64,000 bases of DNA from Lichina pygmaea (taxonomy: Eukaryota; Ascomycota; Lichinomycetes; Lichinales; Lichinaceae). The notes beneath the pieces were generated by a model. It was not told the origin of the DNA and did not search any database. It was given only the letters and a program-made list of their open reading frames with translations. A program made the translations under genes and the position numbers. The stretch covers positions 372,001-436,000 of the forward strand of contig OY730175.1 of the NCBI GenBank assembly GCA_963422465.1, written 5' to 3'. Shown here piece by piece: positions 21,137 to 32,945 of the stretch (within the stretch, counting starts at the first letter, position 1; every line of letters begins with the position of its first letter).

Positions 21137-24100
21137 GACGGCCCACCGTTGTGGACTTCACGCCCACAATGTCTGATTTCAATCTTTCGCTTTCGTCCTC
21201 ATTTTCGTTTTCATTTTCGTTTTCGCCATCCTGGTGGTCTCCGTCGTCGTTACCGGCTTGCCTTGCTTCATTTCATTTTCGCGTCAACATCACCTTTCGA
21301 ATGGCCGCCTCTGTTCACCGTCTCAGCCGAACACTTTGCCTTTTGCTCCGTCTTTTCGACCTCCACTCACCAAAAAATCCACAAACCCAAAAGAAAACTG
21401 GAAACCGCCAAAAGCACGAAAAAAGTTGAAAAGAAAAAAACAGAAAAAAACGGAACTCGACTCCCCTGCCTGTTTCCTTTGTCTCATGTCTCTCTCTCAA
21501 AATGTCTGTTTGTTGCTTTTCTCTTGCTGTCGTCAACAATTCCCACCTCGCCCGGATCGGACTACTCGCCGGACGCTTGCCCAGGGAACAACTACGTCAA
21601 CAGGTGTCTCAGCCCGTTCTGAGCCGGCACCCATCCGGATCTCTCTCTCGCCGGACGGAGAAAAAGCCAGCTCTCTACTACTACGTCTCAACCGTCGCCC
21701 ACGGCCTCTCTTTCGGCGTTTCTTCCTGACTGTTCCTCGGCGGGCGAAAAAGGCGTCGGCGTGTACCGCGTGTCCTGGGAATACCCGGAAAGGGCGTCTT
21801 GAGAAACTTTGTGGGCGGGCGATGTTCACCTCGATTCGGTCATCTGACAGGATATCCGTCTTCCGCATGTCCCGTTGGCTCTTGAGGTGGCGCGGAGGAC
21901 GACTGCGACGGTTATCTCAGTCAGGATACCGGTCTCGCGGTGGCATCGGGTTGTACGAAGGATTCCTTTGTATCTGTATCCTCTCATCCCGCCTCACCAC
22001 CGACTCCCTTACCCCATCTGCCCTATCCACCCCATTCCTTTCATTCGCATGTACACAACATGCGGTTTGCCTCTTCTTTGCTCGCTGTCGTGGATGCTGC
22101 ACTCTGTCCCTCTAATTGCATGTCGCTGTCGTCGCTCATGTACCTCGCGTCTCAGTGGCGTACAATGGGAATGCTGTGCCGCATCGCGAATGTCGTCGTG
22201 CGTCTCGTAGACAGGAAGCTGGTGTAATAACCCTTGATCTGTAGCGAGTACAGATGCTCGCCGTCAAAGGGCCATGTTTCGACCCCTGACCTCGATACTA
22301 GATCACTCGTGCAAGCTCATACTGTAGGCAGCGTCTCACGCATCGAGCCATTCATCAAGCTTATCGTCCATGAGTACAGTTCAACGATCCCGAACACGAG
22401 AAGTACGCCTATATCACCTGCCTGCCTGCCTGCTCTGCCAAACTCGATCCCTTTACCGTACCTGATCCCCGTGTCGTACTTCATCCCCTTTCCGTACGCA
22501 ATCCTCTCTCTCTCTCTTTGCGAACCGCCCTGTTCCCAGGCACGAATGACTGTCATACCGCAGAGTCCACCATCAGAAAACCTGGAACTTGATGCACTGT
22601 ACAGGCTACCGTGACTACTGTGTTGAGCAGCGCGGTTGGTGTTTCTGCTACGTACGGTACCGGTACCCTAGACAGAGTGTTTGGCTTTACTACTCGTACT
22701 GTGGCTCTGGCTACGGTATACGGTGGTGACTCGAGGCAGTGCTGGTAGATACTGTACGTATGGACCGGGTCGGTGATGGTCAAGAATGTTTCGTGGAGGT
22801 GTTGTGTACTGCAATACGTACTCCGTACTGTACCGTACCTTACTTTATGTTGGCTCGGCTTGGGGCTTCCAGGGGCTCACATGGTATCTTGGCTCCAGCG
22901 TGATACCCTGCCGTGCCTGCCTCCAAGCACAGCACCCTGCTTCTTGACTGTCAGCAGCTGTCGAAGACTGCCAGTGTCACGAGACTGCGGGGGGAAGTGC
23001 CTGCAAGAGAGTCACATGGAAGTGCTGCAGCAGGGTACATTACATACGTATTACGTACCAGGCACGCCAGGATGATAATTTAGATATCAAACCTTCATTG
23101 CGAGGCGAGCATGCCTTGCAGTAGATTGTACGTATGGGTACATACGTACTGTACGGAGTACCTCGAAGGGACATGGCCCCCAACAACTTGCTGGATCTTT
23201 CGTACCCTCCGTACGTACGAAGGTACTACGTACCCAGGAGGGTGTTCCGTACGTACCGAAGGGCAGTACGTAACGTACGTAGTGTACGTTACGTACCCTT
23301 GGTAGAAGTTTCACCGCGTAACTTCACATGTTGCGTTACGTATTCCGTACCGTAAGCTACATAACGTAACGTACTGTACATCCCGTACGGAGTATTCCGT
23401 ACGCCCGGTTAAACCGGCTGGAGCGAGCGACTTTGCTGTAAAAAGTCCTGAGTCCGTAGACCATAGTCTATACTATTGGAAATGTCGCAACATTCTTGAA
23501 ACTAGCCCGCAGCAAGAGTTCGTGGCGCGTTACTGTACGTCTTACCCCGGCGTGCCTGTTTGTCGACACGGTCGGCTATGGCGCGTCGGCACATCGAACT
23601 TGTGATAATTAATCAAGGCCTAATCAATCGTCCCCGCATCCTCCCCAATCTAATTAAAGCAACTCGTACGGAAATGCGCCCGTAACTTACCTCGCGATTG
23701 GCTTCTAGTGCAGAGACGAGAAGTAGGAAAACAAACGAGGTTGGGAAGTAGCAAGTGGAATGTAGAATGCCTGCTTCTATCATTTGGCATTGGACTTGTA
23801 TATGTCGTGCTTCGGGCTCAGGTTCTTCATTGCGCCGCTATGGGGACTGTTCTGAGGGTGACTGCAAGTGGTGGATGTGATGTGATGTGATAGGATGGGA
23901 TGGGATGGGATGGTGGAGAAGGACAGGGGAATCATGCTTGATGATGATGAGAATGATGACGATGATGGTGCCCAGGGCGACGACAAGGATGACGATGATG
24001 GTGTTGGTGATGATCCATGGGTGGTGATAATTAGTGGTTGATGGTAGGGCTGACGATGAGGAGACTGCGATCCATTAGAAGCATGTAGCAAAGAGAGAAG

Positions 24101-24314
24101 GCTGCGGACGTGTCGATGGAAGAGGCTTTGTGCTGAAGAGTGGCCGATGGAGAGAATGCGGTGGAAACGAATGGGTTGGGTAGAATGCTCGAGTAAAACA
24201 TGCTCGCGGCGACAAACAGCTTGACAAGATACGATAAAATGCCATGTACGGAAGTACGTGACCTGCACATGGACATAAATCATGGCGCTGAAAAAGATCC
24301 GGTTATCTTAAGGA
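21137..24314. other. Long intergenic region, very rich in TACGTA/GTAC words
   Basis: No gene is supported in 3.2 kb. The first 700 bp follow the RRM gene and include T-rich and A-rich sequence that probably forms its 3' UTR. From about 22640 to 23420 the DNA is packed with GTAC, TACGTA and CGTACG, both alone and overlapping. GAT/ATC triplet repeats lie at 23938-24010. Frames found here are low-complexity and lack motifs. Confidence 0.5.
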
Positions 24315-25185
24315 CTACCGCCGTCGAGGAGCGAAGCCAGGACGGAAGAATGGCGTCCCCATACCGGGCTGTGCACCTGGCACTACCCTGTCGCGAGCAC
24401 CACCACGGCTAAAGGATCTGTTTATGGAGTTGAACAACTTTTCTCGAAATCCGGTCCACATGTGCATAGGCTTGGGCTTGCTTTCGTCCGCGTCCGTTTT
24501 TGGTCTTCCTTGGTTCAGGCTTTGGTTGAACTTCTTCCCTTCATCTTGATTACGGGGCGGTGGGTCGGTCCTCTCGGGCGGGTGGGGGTCGCCGGGCTTG
24601 AGCTTATAGGCGTTGAAGATGATGGCGGCGTTCGGATCGGCTACTTTGTATTCATCAGCGCCATCGCACTTGGTGATGGCAAAGTTCCAGCGCATCCCGT
24701 TTATCTTCTCCCTGTCACCATCCTGTTTTGCACCAGCAGAGTCAACATCATGAACGACACTTGCTCCGTGCCATCTGAGGAGATGTTCTCTCTTCTCTTC
24801 TGCGGAGAACAAGAACGGCGAAAGCGGGGGGCGTTTTAATTACCCCAAATTTCAGGTCCAAGTTCTCCATGACACAGTCGACCAAGCGTTGGTCCTTCTG
24901 AAAATTATCATTGTGCGGCCAAAAGATCTCGTGATGCACGGGCGGCCCCTTCGGTTTCCCAGCGACCTCCTTGATGGGATATTTGCGCCAGTATCGGGCC
25001 TTCACCTCGTACTCGACCGCCGGTGGTAGAGCGGGTTGTGGTTCGGGCCGGGCCTGGGGAAGCTCTTGAAGCTTTGGGAGCCTATTGGCGACGCCGCCGC
25101 TGCCGCTGCGCTGTGCTTGTACCGGAAGGCCGGTGACCAGGGAGCAGAATATGCCGGTGACGGTCAACAGAGACTGGACATGCAT
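24315..25185 (-). CDS. Putative small secreted protein
   Basis: There are two exons, 25185-24844 and 24794-24315: 822 nt, 273 residues. The Met at 25185 opens a clear signal peptide (MHVQSLLTVTGIFCSLVTGLPVQA) with a predicted cut after AQA, so this start is preferred over an in-frame Met 42 codons upstream. A Pro-rich linker follows, then a compact region with YEVKARYWRKYP and HHEIFWPHND. Two cysteines (VDCVMEN and ITKCDGAD), one on each side of the intron, could form a disulphide. The C-terminal 90 residues are basic and disordered. The intron acceptor (GAAGAG) was chosen because it keeps the frame; the more usual CAG lies 5 nt upstream and shifts it. I do not recognise the family. It could be a candidate effector. 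Confidence 0.6.
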
Positions 25186-26627
25186 CTTGCCTGCTATGAT
25201 CGTGTTGTCTCTCCGAGGCCGTAGCTGTTGCTGGCGCACGCTCGCCGAGGCAAGAAGCGGGCACGTCTGTCTTATATAGAGCTGTCCTCGTTCACCAGGG
25301 AGCTGGACCAAGGAGCATAATTTCTTATCTCCAGGGTAAGACAGCTGACAGCATCCGTCGAAACGATACGTGGTATACGAAGCGACAAGATCGACGAGGG
25401 CGTCGGCGGCGGCACCGGTTCAGATAAGAAAAGCTCGACGGTACAGACGTAGGAACCGTACCAGTTCTGAACCGCCTTCTCCGAGCGCGTAAGCAAAACC
25501 CAGAGGTCAAGCAGATAAACATCAGGGCGGTACGTATGTACGAAGCGGCCCAAAGCAAATCGTCCAGAGCAAGACACGTACTGGAGCGTAGCGCACCTAC
25601 GTACCGGTACGATGACAGCATCAAATAGTCTAAAGACAGAGATAACGGGTTTCGACGTGTCAGGGGAGCTCTCTCTTTCGGTCTCTCGCTCCCTCGTCAT
25701 CATCATCATCAACAACAGCGTCATCAGATAGCGAGTTAGACCTCCAACTCGGCACTCTTAGCTATCAAGGAGCTTCAAGGTTCGGGTTCGAGAAAAGAAG
25801 TTAGGCTACCGTAAGCGACTCTGTCGTACGTATACGAAGCTGGAGATAACGTCAGCGTCCGATTCCCGGTCGTGGGATCCCGCGAGATTTAGCCTGGGCC
25901 ACGTTTTGTTTGACGCCAACGTAGAAGTAGAAGTAGTGTAATCGTACGGAGGTATGTAACGTACAGAAGCGGGAAACATCACGGAAGCATGCAGAGTGGG
26001 ATGAGGCTATCTTATCTATGTGTCTCTACGCCCATCTTCGCCTGTCCTGGAGGCGACCATCGGTTGATTGCTGGAACAAGCTAATTCGAGGTAGGTAGGT
26101 CAGCCCACGCAAGAGAGACTCGCCGTCGATAGAGAAAGGTGGTGCCATGCGTAGATCTTCCGATCCGGTCGTTGCACACGGCTTTCGCGGCCTTGAAAGG
26201 CTGATAGTGGACACGAGCAAAACCCTCGCACCGTCTATCGCCGTCGATGTGACCATCAACAAGACTTTGGTGCCACTCATGGAGTACGTATTAGCGGAGC
26301 GAGATCTTGGTGGCGGTCCCACTGGAGGAACAGTCGCTGTAGTGACGTCGGTGGGAAAGATCTTTGCGACCAGCCTTCCGTAAAGACTACGTACATACAG
26401 TACATACGTACTGCCGCCGTAGATAGCATAACGTCATACTTCTTGACGCAGAAAAGCACTGTCTAGTGAGAGTCGAGTCTTAGAATCTCGGCCTGGAAGG
26501 ACGTTCAGGTTCAGTATCTGTTTCTGTATGACGGCTGCGCTTCAATGTGAAACCAGGGTCGTAGATACTACCATCGAGAGATCGGCCATCCTATTCCTGA
26601 CCCTCCCCCTGCCTCGTGTGGCGTCGC
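25186..26627. other. Intergenic, no gene recognised
   Basis: GTAC/TACGTA-rich patches lie at about 25527-25610, 25826-25970 and 26388-26412. A plus-strand frame at 26147-26383 reads like a folded protein in part (LIVDTSKTLAPSIAVDVTINKTL), but it has no start context, no splice partners and no recognised family. Nothing else was seen. Confidence 0.4.
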
Positions 26628-27989
26628 TCATTCTCCTCGTCTGATTCTGTCCTCCTCTTCGAGCTTCTCCACCGTCGTCTCTTCGACCGTCCCCCACACT
26701 TCCCAATACGTCTCCTGGCCGTTGATCAAGCGCTTCTGGATGACGAAGTATTCGGTGACGTCCTTGGGCTCGCCCGTTCCGGGGATCAGGATCCCATGAA
26801 AGTCGTATTTGGCGAGCGACTGCGACGAGGATATCCGTACGATGGCCTGCCGTAGGCCGGAGTCGGGAATCGGAAGACGGATGGCCCGGTTCGAGACGAC
26901 CCGCGCAAATCGCGTGTACTTATGTATGGTCCAGTCCAGCGAGTACTGCGGTCGACCGGCGGCCCACCGAGCGTGAATACGGGATCGGAAGGACGCGAGA
27001 AGGCCGTCGGCGCAGATCCGCTCCAGCGTGCTCAGGTCGCCCCTGCCGCCACGTGAGTTCAAGGCCGCCAACAGGACGGAGACGGGCATGAGCTGCGAGA
27101 AGCCCCACGGGCTTCGACGGAGACAAGTACGAGTGCGATACGTACTCAGCAAAGGCGGTGTACATCTGTTGGTGAAGAGCCAGTGCTGTAGGAGCGGTTT
27201 GGCGCAGTCGTAGCTTTGGCTTTGGCTTTGCCAGCGATCGATAGACCAGGACACTTGACCGTCCGTGCCGTCCAGAGGCGGTGTCAGTAATAAGTCCCTT
27301 CTCGGCCAGGATCAAGAATGCAGGACATCCACGTTACGCCGGGGGGAGGGGGGGAGGCACCTGACGAAGCCACCGACGAAATTCCGCAGCCGTCTGAATT
27401 CCAGTTTTAACCTCCCTTTGGGGTTCTTGAAGAACGACGGACGATTGCGGCCAATCGGCATGACAAAGGTCTCTGCATTCACAGGTCAACCGGGAACTCA
27501 AGTGTCAGATCCACAGACGAAGACAAGGTGCAGAAGGCGAAGGGTGAATGAGAAGCATACGGCACACCTTTGGAGGCTGCAAAGGATCTACCGACCTTCG
27601 AAGAGTCCCAGGTCACGAGGAATCAGACTCGGATCATGTTTGATCGAAGAGGTGGCCTGTTGCGGTTTCCCATGCGGCGTCACCGCCGCCCCAGCGTCCT
27701 TCGAGCCGCCGCGAATGGCGGACGCATGTCGACACTGGCTCCACGACGGCGCGCCGATCCTAATGCGTACCGGTGGTTGTCCCATCGTGACTCCTGTCCA
27801 TGTCGGAGCTGTCGTCGGCCCGACGGCTGCCATCCGTCGACAAGGACCAAAAGCCGAACGTCGGCGCGGCTGCTCCCCAAGGCGAGGTCGGTGTTGGTAT
27901 AGCGGTTGCCATTTGGTCGATGCGCATGGTGCCGGCGAGGGTTGTAGCGCCGAGAGTAGAAGACGCGGCGAGCAGCGGGCGAGGGACAT
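26628..27989 (-). CDS. Mitochondrial mL45/MBA1-like protein (Tim44-like domain)
   Basis: There are four exons: 27989-27596, 27472-27361, 27253-27146 and 27042-26628, giving 1029 nt and 342 residues with matching phases. The N-terminus (MSLARCSPRLLLSALQP) is a typical mitochondrial presequence. The centre carries ETFVMPIGRNRPSFF and KPKPKLRLRQTAPTALALHQQMYTAFA, and the C-terminal half is a Tim44-like fold (GDLSTLERICADGLLASFRSRI to YWEVWGTVEETTVEKL). Proteins of this type sit on the inner face of the inner membrane. They either belong to the large mitoribosomal subunit (mL45) or anchor ribosomes there for co-translational insertion (MBA1). Intron 2 was placed using its TTACTGAC branch site and phase. 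Confidence 0.82.
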
Positions 27990-29629
27990 GACCCTAAATC
28001 GAAACTGAGGTGCGCTCGACTCCTGTCGATCCGACGGTGAAAATGCCGCCAGAAGCTTGGGAACGAGGCTGGGTCACGTGGTATACGGTAGATCTACGCA
28101 TGTGCCACTGTACATAGTGCACGAAGTAGGTTATACTGTAGGGTGGCCAAGCACGCCAAGTAACCTAAATGCAGCTCATCTTAGGCTCGACAGCCTAAGA
28201 AAGGCACCACAGGCACGAGCCATATGGTGGTGTGGCTAACGACACGCTTTCTTCCGATGATCCACTCACACTTAGACAAATGGACGGCTGGATGCCATCA
28301 AATGCCGTACTTCTTCTCACATCATCGATTCCTGTCCTGGCTTGGGACAGCCCCAGGACCGAGGCTCGATGACCTTTGCTCAACCTCCTTTACATGTATC
28401 CTTAATTCCCCCAATGTTATAGACCAATCTACAACCCAGGATAGGTCTCATAGCCTGTGTCGAGATTCCTTACTTGGTGATTTTGAAAGTATGCATCGTT
28501 TCCTGGAGTTCTCCGACTGCAATTTGTTGCCTGTATCATACACTAACTAGTAGTGTGTCTGTAGATGGCGTCTCATGTCACATGTTGTTCACCGCCGGCG
28601 GTGATGGAGGCTGCCGATGTTCTACGCATGTGTCGAACACTCTTCCACGCGGCGGGCGATGTGTGACTTCAGACTCGCACCGCCGCAGAGAAACTCCAGG
28701 CGGCAGCCGAGGAGCTCGACCTCGGTCTGCGCGCCGTGGAATCGCCCAGCAGGTCAGCAGCCGAGTTGGATCTGGCATTTAGCCCAGATGGACTATCCTA
28801 GGAGCTGCAGTTGACGGAGACAGGGCCACGGAACAGACACAGTAACCTTGATCAAGTGAGTCGCCAGATTGGTCCCTTCGAGTGAGACTCAGGCTGAGGG
28901 TGGCACGCCGAGTTGAAATAGGTCTCCAAAGAGACTGAAGACTAAGATGTTACCCGTCGCTTGCGACTTTTCCACCGGGAGCGAGGACTGGACCGGAGTG
29001 GAGAAGTAGTAGGTCAGCCAGCTGCAGTGGTTAGAAGAGATGGAATGGCTCAAGCGAAGCGAAGTGAACTGACTCCAGACCCGTGGTAGAGCCACAATGG
29101 CTGCTGTCCCCGGAACATATTGACAGAGCTACCGTGGACAAGCTTCAAAGGCCTTCTTTCTCGAGCGTTGTCAACCACGTCAACCCAGAGAAGAAGACGG
29201 ACTTGCACTCAGCCATACAGTACGAGACTTCGACAAGTCTCTGGAGCAACAATGGTCCCGCCTTCCTCTAAGCAGATGTCGATAATAACAGGCCTGTTTC
29301 TCTGCTGCGTCTCGGTCGACTTCATGCCGCCGACAGTTGTCCTACAGTTCAAACCTATACCCGAAAAAGCATGGCCTCTGACCCCTGCTGGTATACCAGC
29401 ATTTTCCATGATGGACAACACCTAAATACTACCTGATCAACTTGGGCGATTCCGGAAATGGCAATGCCATCCTCTCCCGGTGGATAGAAGAGCAGGCCTG
29501 CTCAAGTATTGGAAGTGGTCTTGATGGCCACTAATCGAGGGTCCGGCGAAAAAGTTGGTAAGACACAGCTGCGAGTCGTGTGTGTCGAGTGGCTAGGTGT
29601 ACGCTTCCTCGTGCACATCCGTGGCATAA
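27990..29629. other. Intergenic, no gene recognised
   Basis: The left end is the promoter of the mL45-like gene. Frames of 60-110 codons at 28224-28814 and 29083-29430 show no known motif. Some look protein-like in patches, so old decayed sequence is possible. Confidence 0.4.
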
Positions 29630-30240
29630 TTGATTGATTGATTGATTGAATTCCTACACCATTCTAGCGCTAGTGTATCTAGGCTACGCTGGGTCAACTA
29701 TAGAATTAGGCTAGGAAAACTCAACCGAGTAAAAAAACCTCTCCCTGCAGCGCCTCAGGCAGCGCTATCCTCTCGAGTAATCTACAGAACGTGGGGGGTG
29801 ACTGGTTAGTAACCAGTATCCAGCTGCTCCTGGGCCCAGGAGAACTGGGGGAGAACTCCGTGGCGTAGGATCCACGAGGTGAGGGCGGCGGCGGGCCGCG
29901 GGCGCGAGATCATCACCTGGTAGTCAGTAGTAGCAGCCGCAGTGTAAAGACTGCGGCATACTCGCTGCAGGCGTGGGCACTCTAGAACAACATGCTTGGC
30001 AGTCTCCCACTGCGCTCCGCAGCAACAAGCCGGCGTCGGGAAGCCGGGGACTTGTCGCCTGCAGAGGAAGGTTGCCAGCCCGATCTTACCTGTGCGCATC
30101 TGCGTTAAGATGCTGCTTTGGGCCTTGGGTAGGCCGGCGCGAAGCCGGAGAGACGCCCGGTACGGCATCCTGTCCGGCTTCCAGTTGTCTCCCCCTCCAG
30201 GATCTGGGTCCAGCAGCTGGTTCCGTGGCATAATACTCCC
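29630..30240 (-). mobile_element. 5'-truncated LINE, 3' end of ORF2 (Tad1-like)
   Basis: The minus-strand frame 30231-29806 matches the C-terminal end of fungal LINE ORF2: the helix LTQMRTGKIGLATFLCRR, then a CCHC zinc knuckle (CCGAQWETAKHVVLEC). About 160 bp downstream on the same strand the element ends in a short tandem repeat, CAAT units (ATTG on the plus strand, 29631-29649), which serves as the 3' tail of such elements. Reverse transcriptase and endonuclease are absent, so this is a dead-on-arrival insertion. A second frame (30500-30105) overlaps and is probably chance. Confidence 0.7.
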
Positions 30241-30731
30241 CTCAGCGAGGTGCTCAAAGTCCCTGTTGTGTTGGCAAACTGGGCTTGAGATCTGTTTTCG
30301 AGGTGATGGCTAGAAGGCCACACATCTTTAGATTGAAGTAATCGACAAATCTGTACACTGATGACACTGCTGTAAGAGGACTCTTGACCTCCTTGTGCAG
30401 TCAGGCAGCCAGGCATACCACTGCACACATTGGCTTCAATAAACGTTAACCCTTCAACCACCGAGAAGTTCAGCGAGAGCTTCACCAAGGACTTGATCAA
30501 GAACTCAATTACTTAAGATCTTGGCCTGCACATCCGCACTCCACAGTTCACACTTTTTGGGTAACGTGAGCTTAGTCCTCAGCATTTGTGACAGGTCCAC
30601 TTCCTAAGATCAATTTGTCTAGCGTCACTGTTATATAACTACAGCTACAGTACGTAGCTCAGCGTCCTGGGTGTTCGACTGTGAACGCTACAGCGAGCAG
30701 CGGGGAAGAAGAAGATGAGTGTCACAACTAA
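30241..30731. other. Intergenic between LINE tail and pogo-type MITE
   Basis: No gene or motif was recognised; it may include more of the decayed LINE. Confidence 0.3.
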
Positions 30732-30733
30732 TA

Positions 30734-31350
30734 AAGTCCACTCTCCTTATAACGCTAGCGTCGTTCCATTGGTTGAGTATCGTTATAGCAAGAGTATCGT
30801 TATATGGAAAAGCACGTGACTAATATGATTATCCGTCCACTTTGTTCACAATTTGTAAAAGCTTGTCAGGGTACGTTGATGAAGCCCCTTAACCCTCCTT
30901 GCCTTAACGACACGCTCGTGTCGGTAGAGCTGATCTATCAGCTGCTTATTGCCATTGTCTGATTGCTCTTCATGAAGGCGGAGGTGTTGGAGCATACCTG
31001 ACGGAATTCTGTGCGATACAGTAGGCTTTTTAAACTCATTCTTAAACCAGACTGCCAACTCCTTCTGTGTTGCGAGTGGATTCTCCTTACGGCAACGAAG
31101 GGCAATTTTCTCGATGCCAATGAACGCCACCCTCTTCTTTGGTGGCATCTTGATGAACAAGCGCTCAAAACTACAGTCTCAGCCTTCTCTTTCTATAACG
31201 ATGTATATGGTGACTAAGCGATAAAAGCTAACGATATCGTTATAAGAGAAAAATAACGACAATTGGGTGAGAAACTGTTGGGGTGTTGAGAAGCTATCGT
31301 TATAGAGAGAGTATCGTTATAAAGAGTATCGTTATAGAGAGAGTGGACTG
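30734..31350 (-). mobile_element. Internally deleted pogo/Tc1-mariner element
   Basis: The ends read (A/C)AGTCCACTCTC as inverted repeats, and the unit is flanked by the TA dinucleotide on both sides (30732-30733, 31351-31352). This is the target duplication of the Tc1/mariner/pogo superfamily. Inside the repeats the word GTATCGTTATA occurs several times (about 30779, 30793, 31310, 31325). The minus-strand frame 31160-30846 (104 residues) encodes the N-terminal DNA-binding start of a pogo-type transposase: KIALRCRKENPLATQKELAVWFKNEF, a psq/CENP-B helix-turn-helix. It then ends. The catalytic DDE domain has been lost, so this is a 617-bp non-autonomous derivative. Confidence 0.78.
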
Positions 31351-31352
31351 TA

Positions 31353-32945
31353 GATTGATTAGGGAGAACTTACTAATCAACCATATGTAGACACGAAGCT
31401 GATGTTTGCCTTAGAGCTGAAGAAAACTTTAGAAGGCACGAAGTGGATCCATGCAGGGGTCAGCGGCACTATGCAGGATCATCGGTGGCACTATGCAGGA
31501 GCAGCAGGCTCAACGTCAAGCACTGGGGAGGAGGAAAAAGGGTGGAGGGAAGAGAACTGATTATGAGATGGAAATCCTCTCCACCGACACGCAGTGTTGA
31601 GGCCCAAGCTCGGCTTTCCTTTCCGCACAGCAATTCAACAATAGAAGGGTTTTGCCTGGCTGCTGGAATATATTCACATCGTTATTTTTGTTTCCTTTCG
31701 TTACTTTTTCTGTTCTCTCTTTCTTTCTTTCCTGCTGGAGCTACAAGGCATCGGCCTGCTCAGAGAGAGAAGAAGCTGTCGACTGAAACCCTCTCGGGCT
31801 CGTACGGTATTGGCCGCGCCAACTGACTAAGCTAGGCCCAGCCCTGGCCCTTCCTGCGACCGCAACACTACTTTTCCACTGGCACTGTTGGGCTACACTA
31901 CTGCCGTGACTATGCATATATATATGTATAGTACTTGAGTGCTTAGTTTATTGACCTTCCCCCCAAGATAACTTTGAAAAGAAATAGAAAAGAAACCTGA
32001 GTGGGACTGGAACAGAGAGACTTGAGGGGAGACTTGGAGGGGGGAGAAGGCTCAGGGAGAGACTCGAGGTGAAGACTTGAAAGGGGGGGGGGGGGGGGGG
32101 GGGAGAGGATGGGCGAGGGTGTAAGATTTACAGCAAAGACAATTCGTGGGAAATAATGTGCTATAGCCAGCACTGCGTAGGGAAAATACTGAAAGCGCTG
32201 TATGTGCGTACGTGGAGTTGAATATAGATATGGTATGAGGTGGGAAAAGTACTGTATGCGAGCGTACTAGGAAAGAAAGAACGGAGGGTATTGGGAAAGA
32301 ACAGGTTGTGAGTAAGGACGGGGCTGATGGGCACGATAGGCATGATAGGCTACTTGGGTTGAAGGGACCGTTCCAATGGATCTTGTCAAAGATGTAACTG
32401 GCAATCTGATGTACACTGATAGGATCATGGTCACGATGATACTCCGTACGAGTACGTGGTACGATCTTCCCATCCTCCATCTTCCATCTTGTATCATCGA
32501 TTATCCATGTTCCATGACGCTGCTCGGCTATCCAGTACTTATCGCAACGTCAGTTGTGACGGGCAAGGAGACGGTGCGGACAGTATAATTTACGATCGCA
32601 CAGCATTGTGCTGCGAGTCATGCCACGTTGGCCGAGCTACTACTTGGTATGTCCGCAATCTCGACCAACACGTAGCTGTTTCGTATGCTGCACCCTCAAA
32701 GAGCGAGCCACTATCCATGAACATACGACGGCGGCAAGAAAGCAAGGGCAGAGGATGCGCGCACTTCATCGGATCGGAGCCTCGATAATCAGGGTATTGT
32801 CAGTCACAGAGCAAGGGTCCGCGGTGCTCGAGCCCGTACCGAACACGGGCGATGACAGTGACCTCGACCCGCCTGGGACGGATGCTCCTGTCGTGTCATC
32901 GGCCGTCGATACAAGCCCGACATCGGCTGGGCTCGGCCTTGCGGC
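31353..32945. other. Intergenic with poly-G tract
   Basis: A short tandem repeat GGCACTATGCAGGA lies at about 31467-31500. A short dispersed repeat shared with about 1455-1500 lies at 31822-31868. A G run is at about 32087-32102. CT-rich sequence on the minus strand generates low-complexity frames (31943-32497). No gene is supported; the right end is the 3' flank of eIF1. Confidence 0.45.

Noticed and set aside
23938-24010. Minus-strand frame with a long Ile/Val stretch resembling a membrane helix
   Set aside because: It is produced by GAT/ATC triplet repeats, has no start codon in frame close by and no partner exons.
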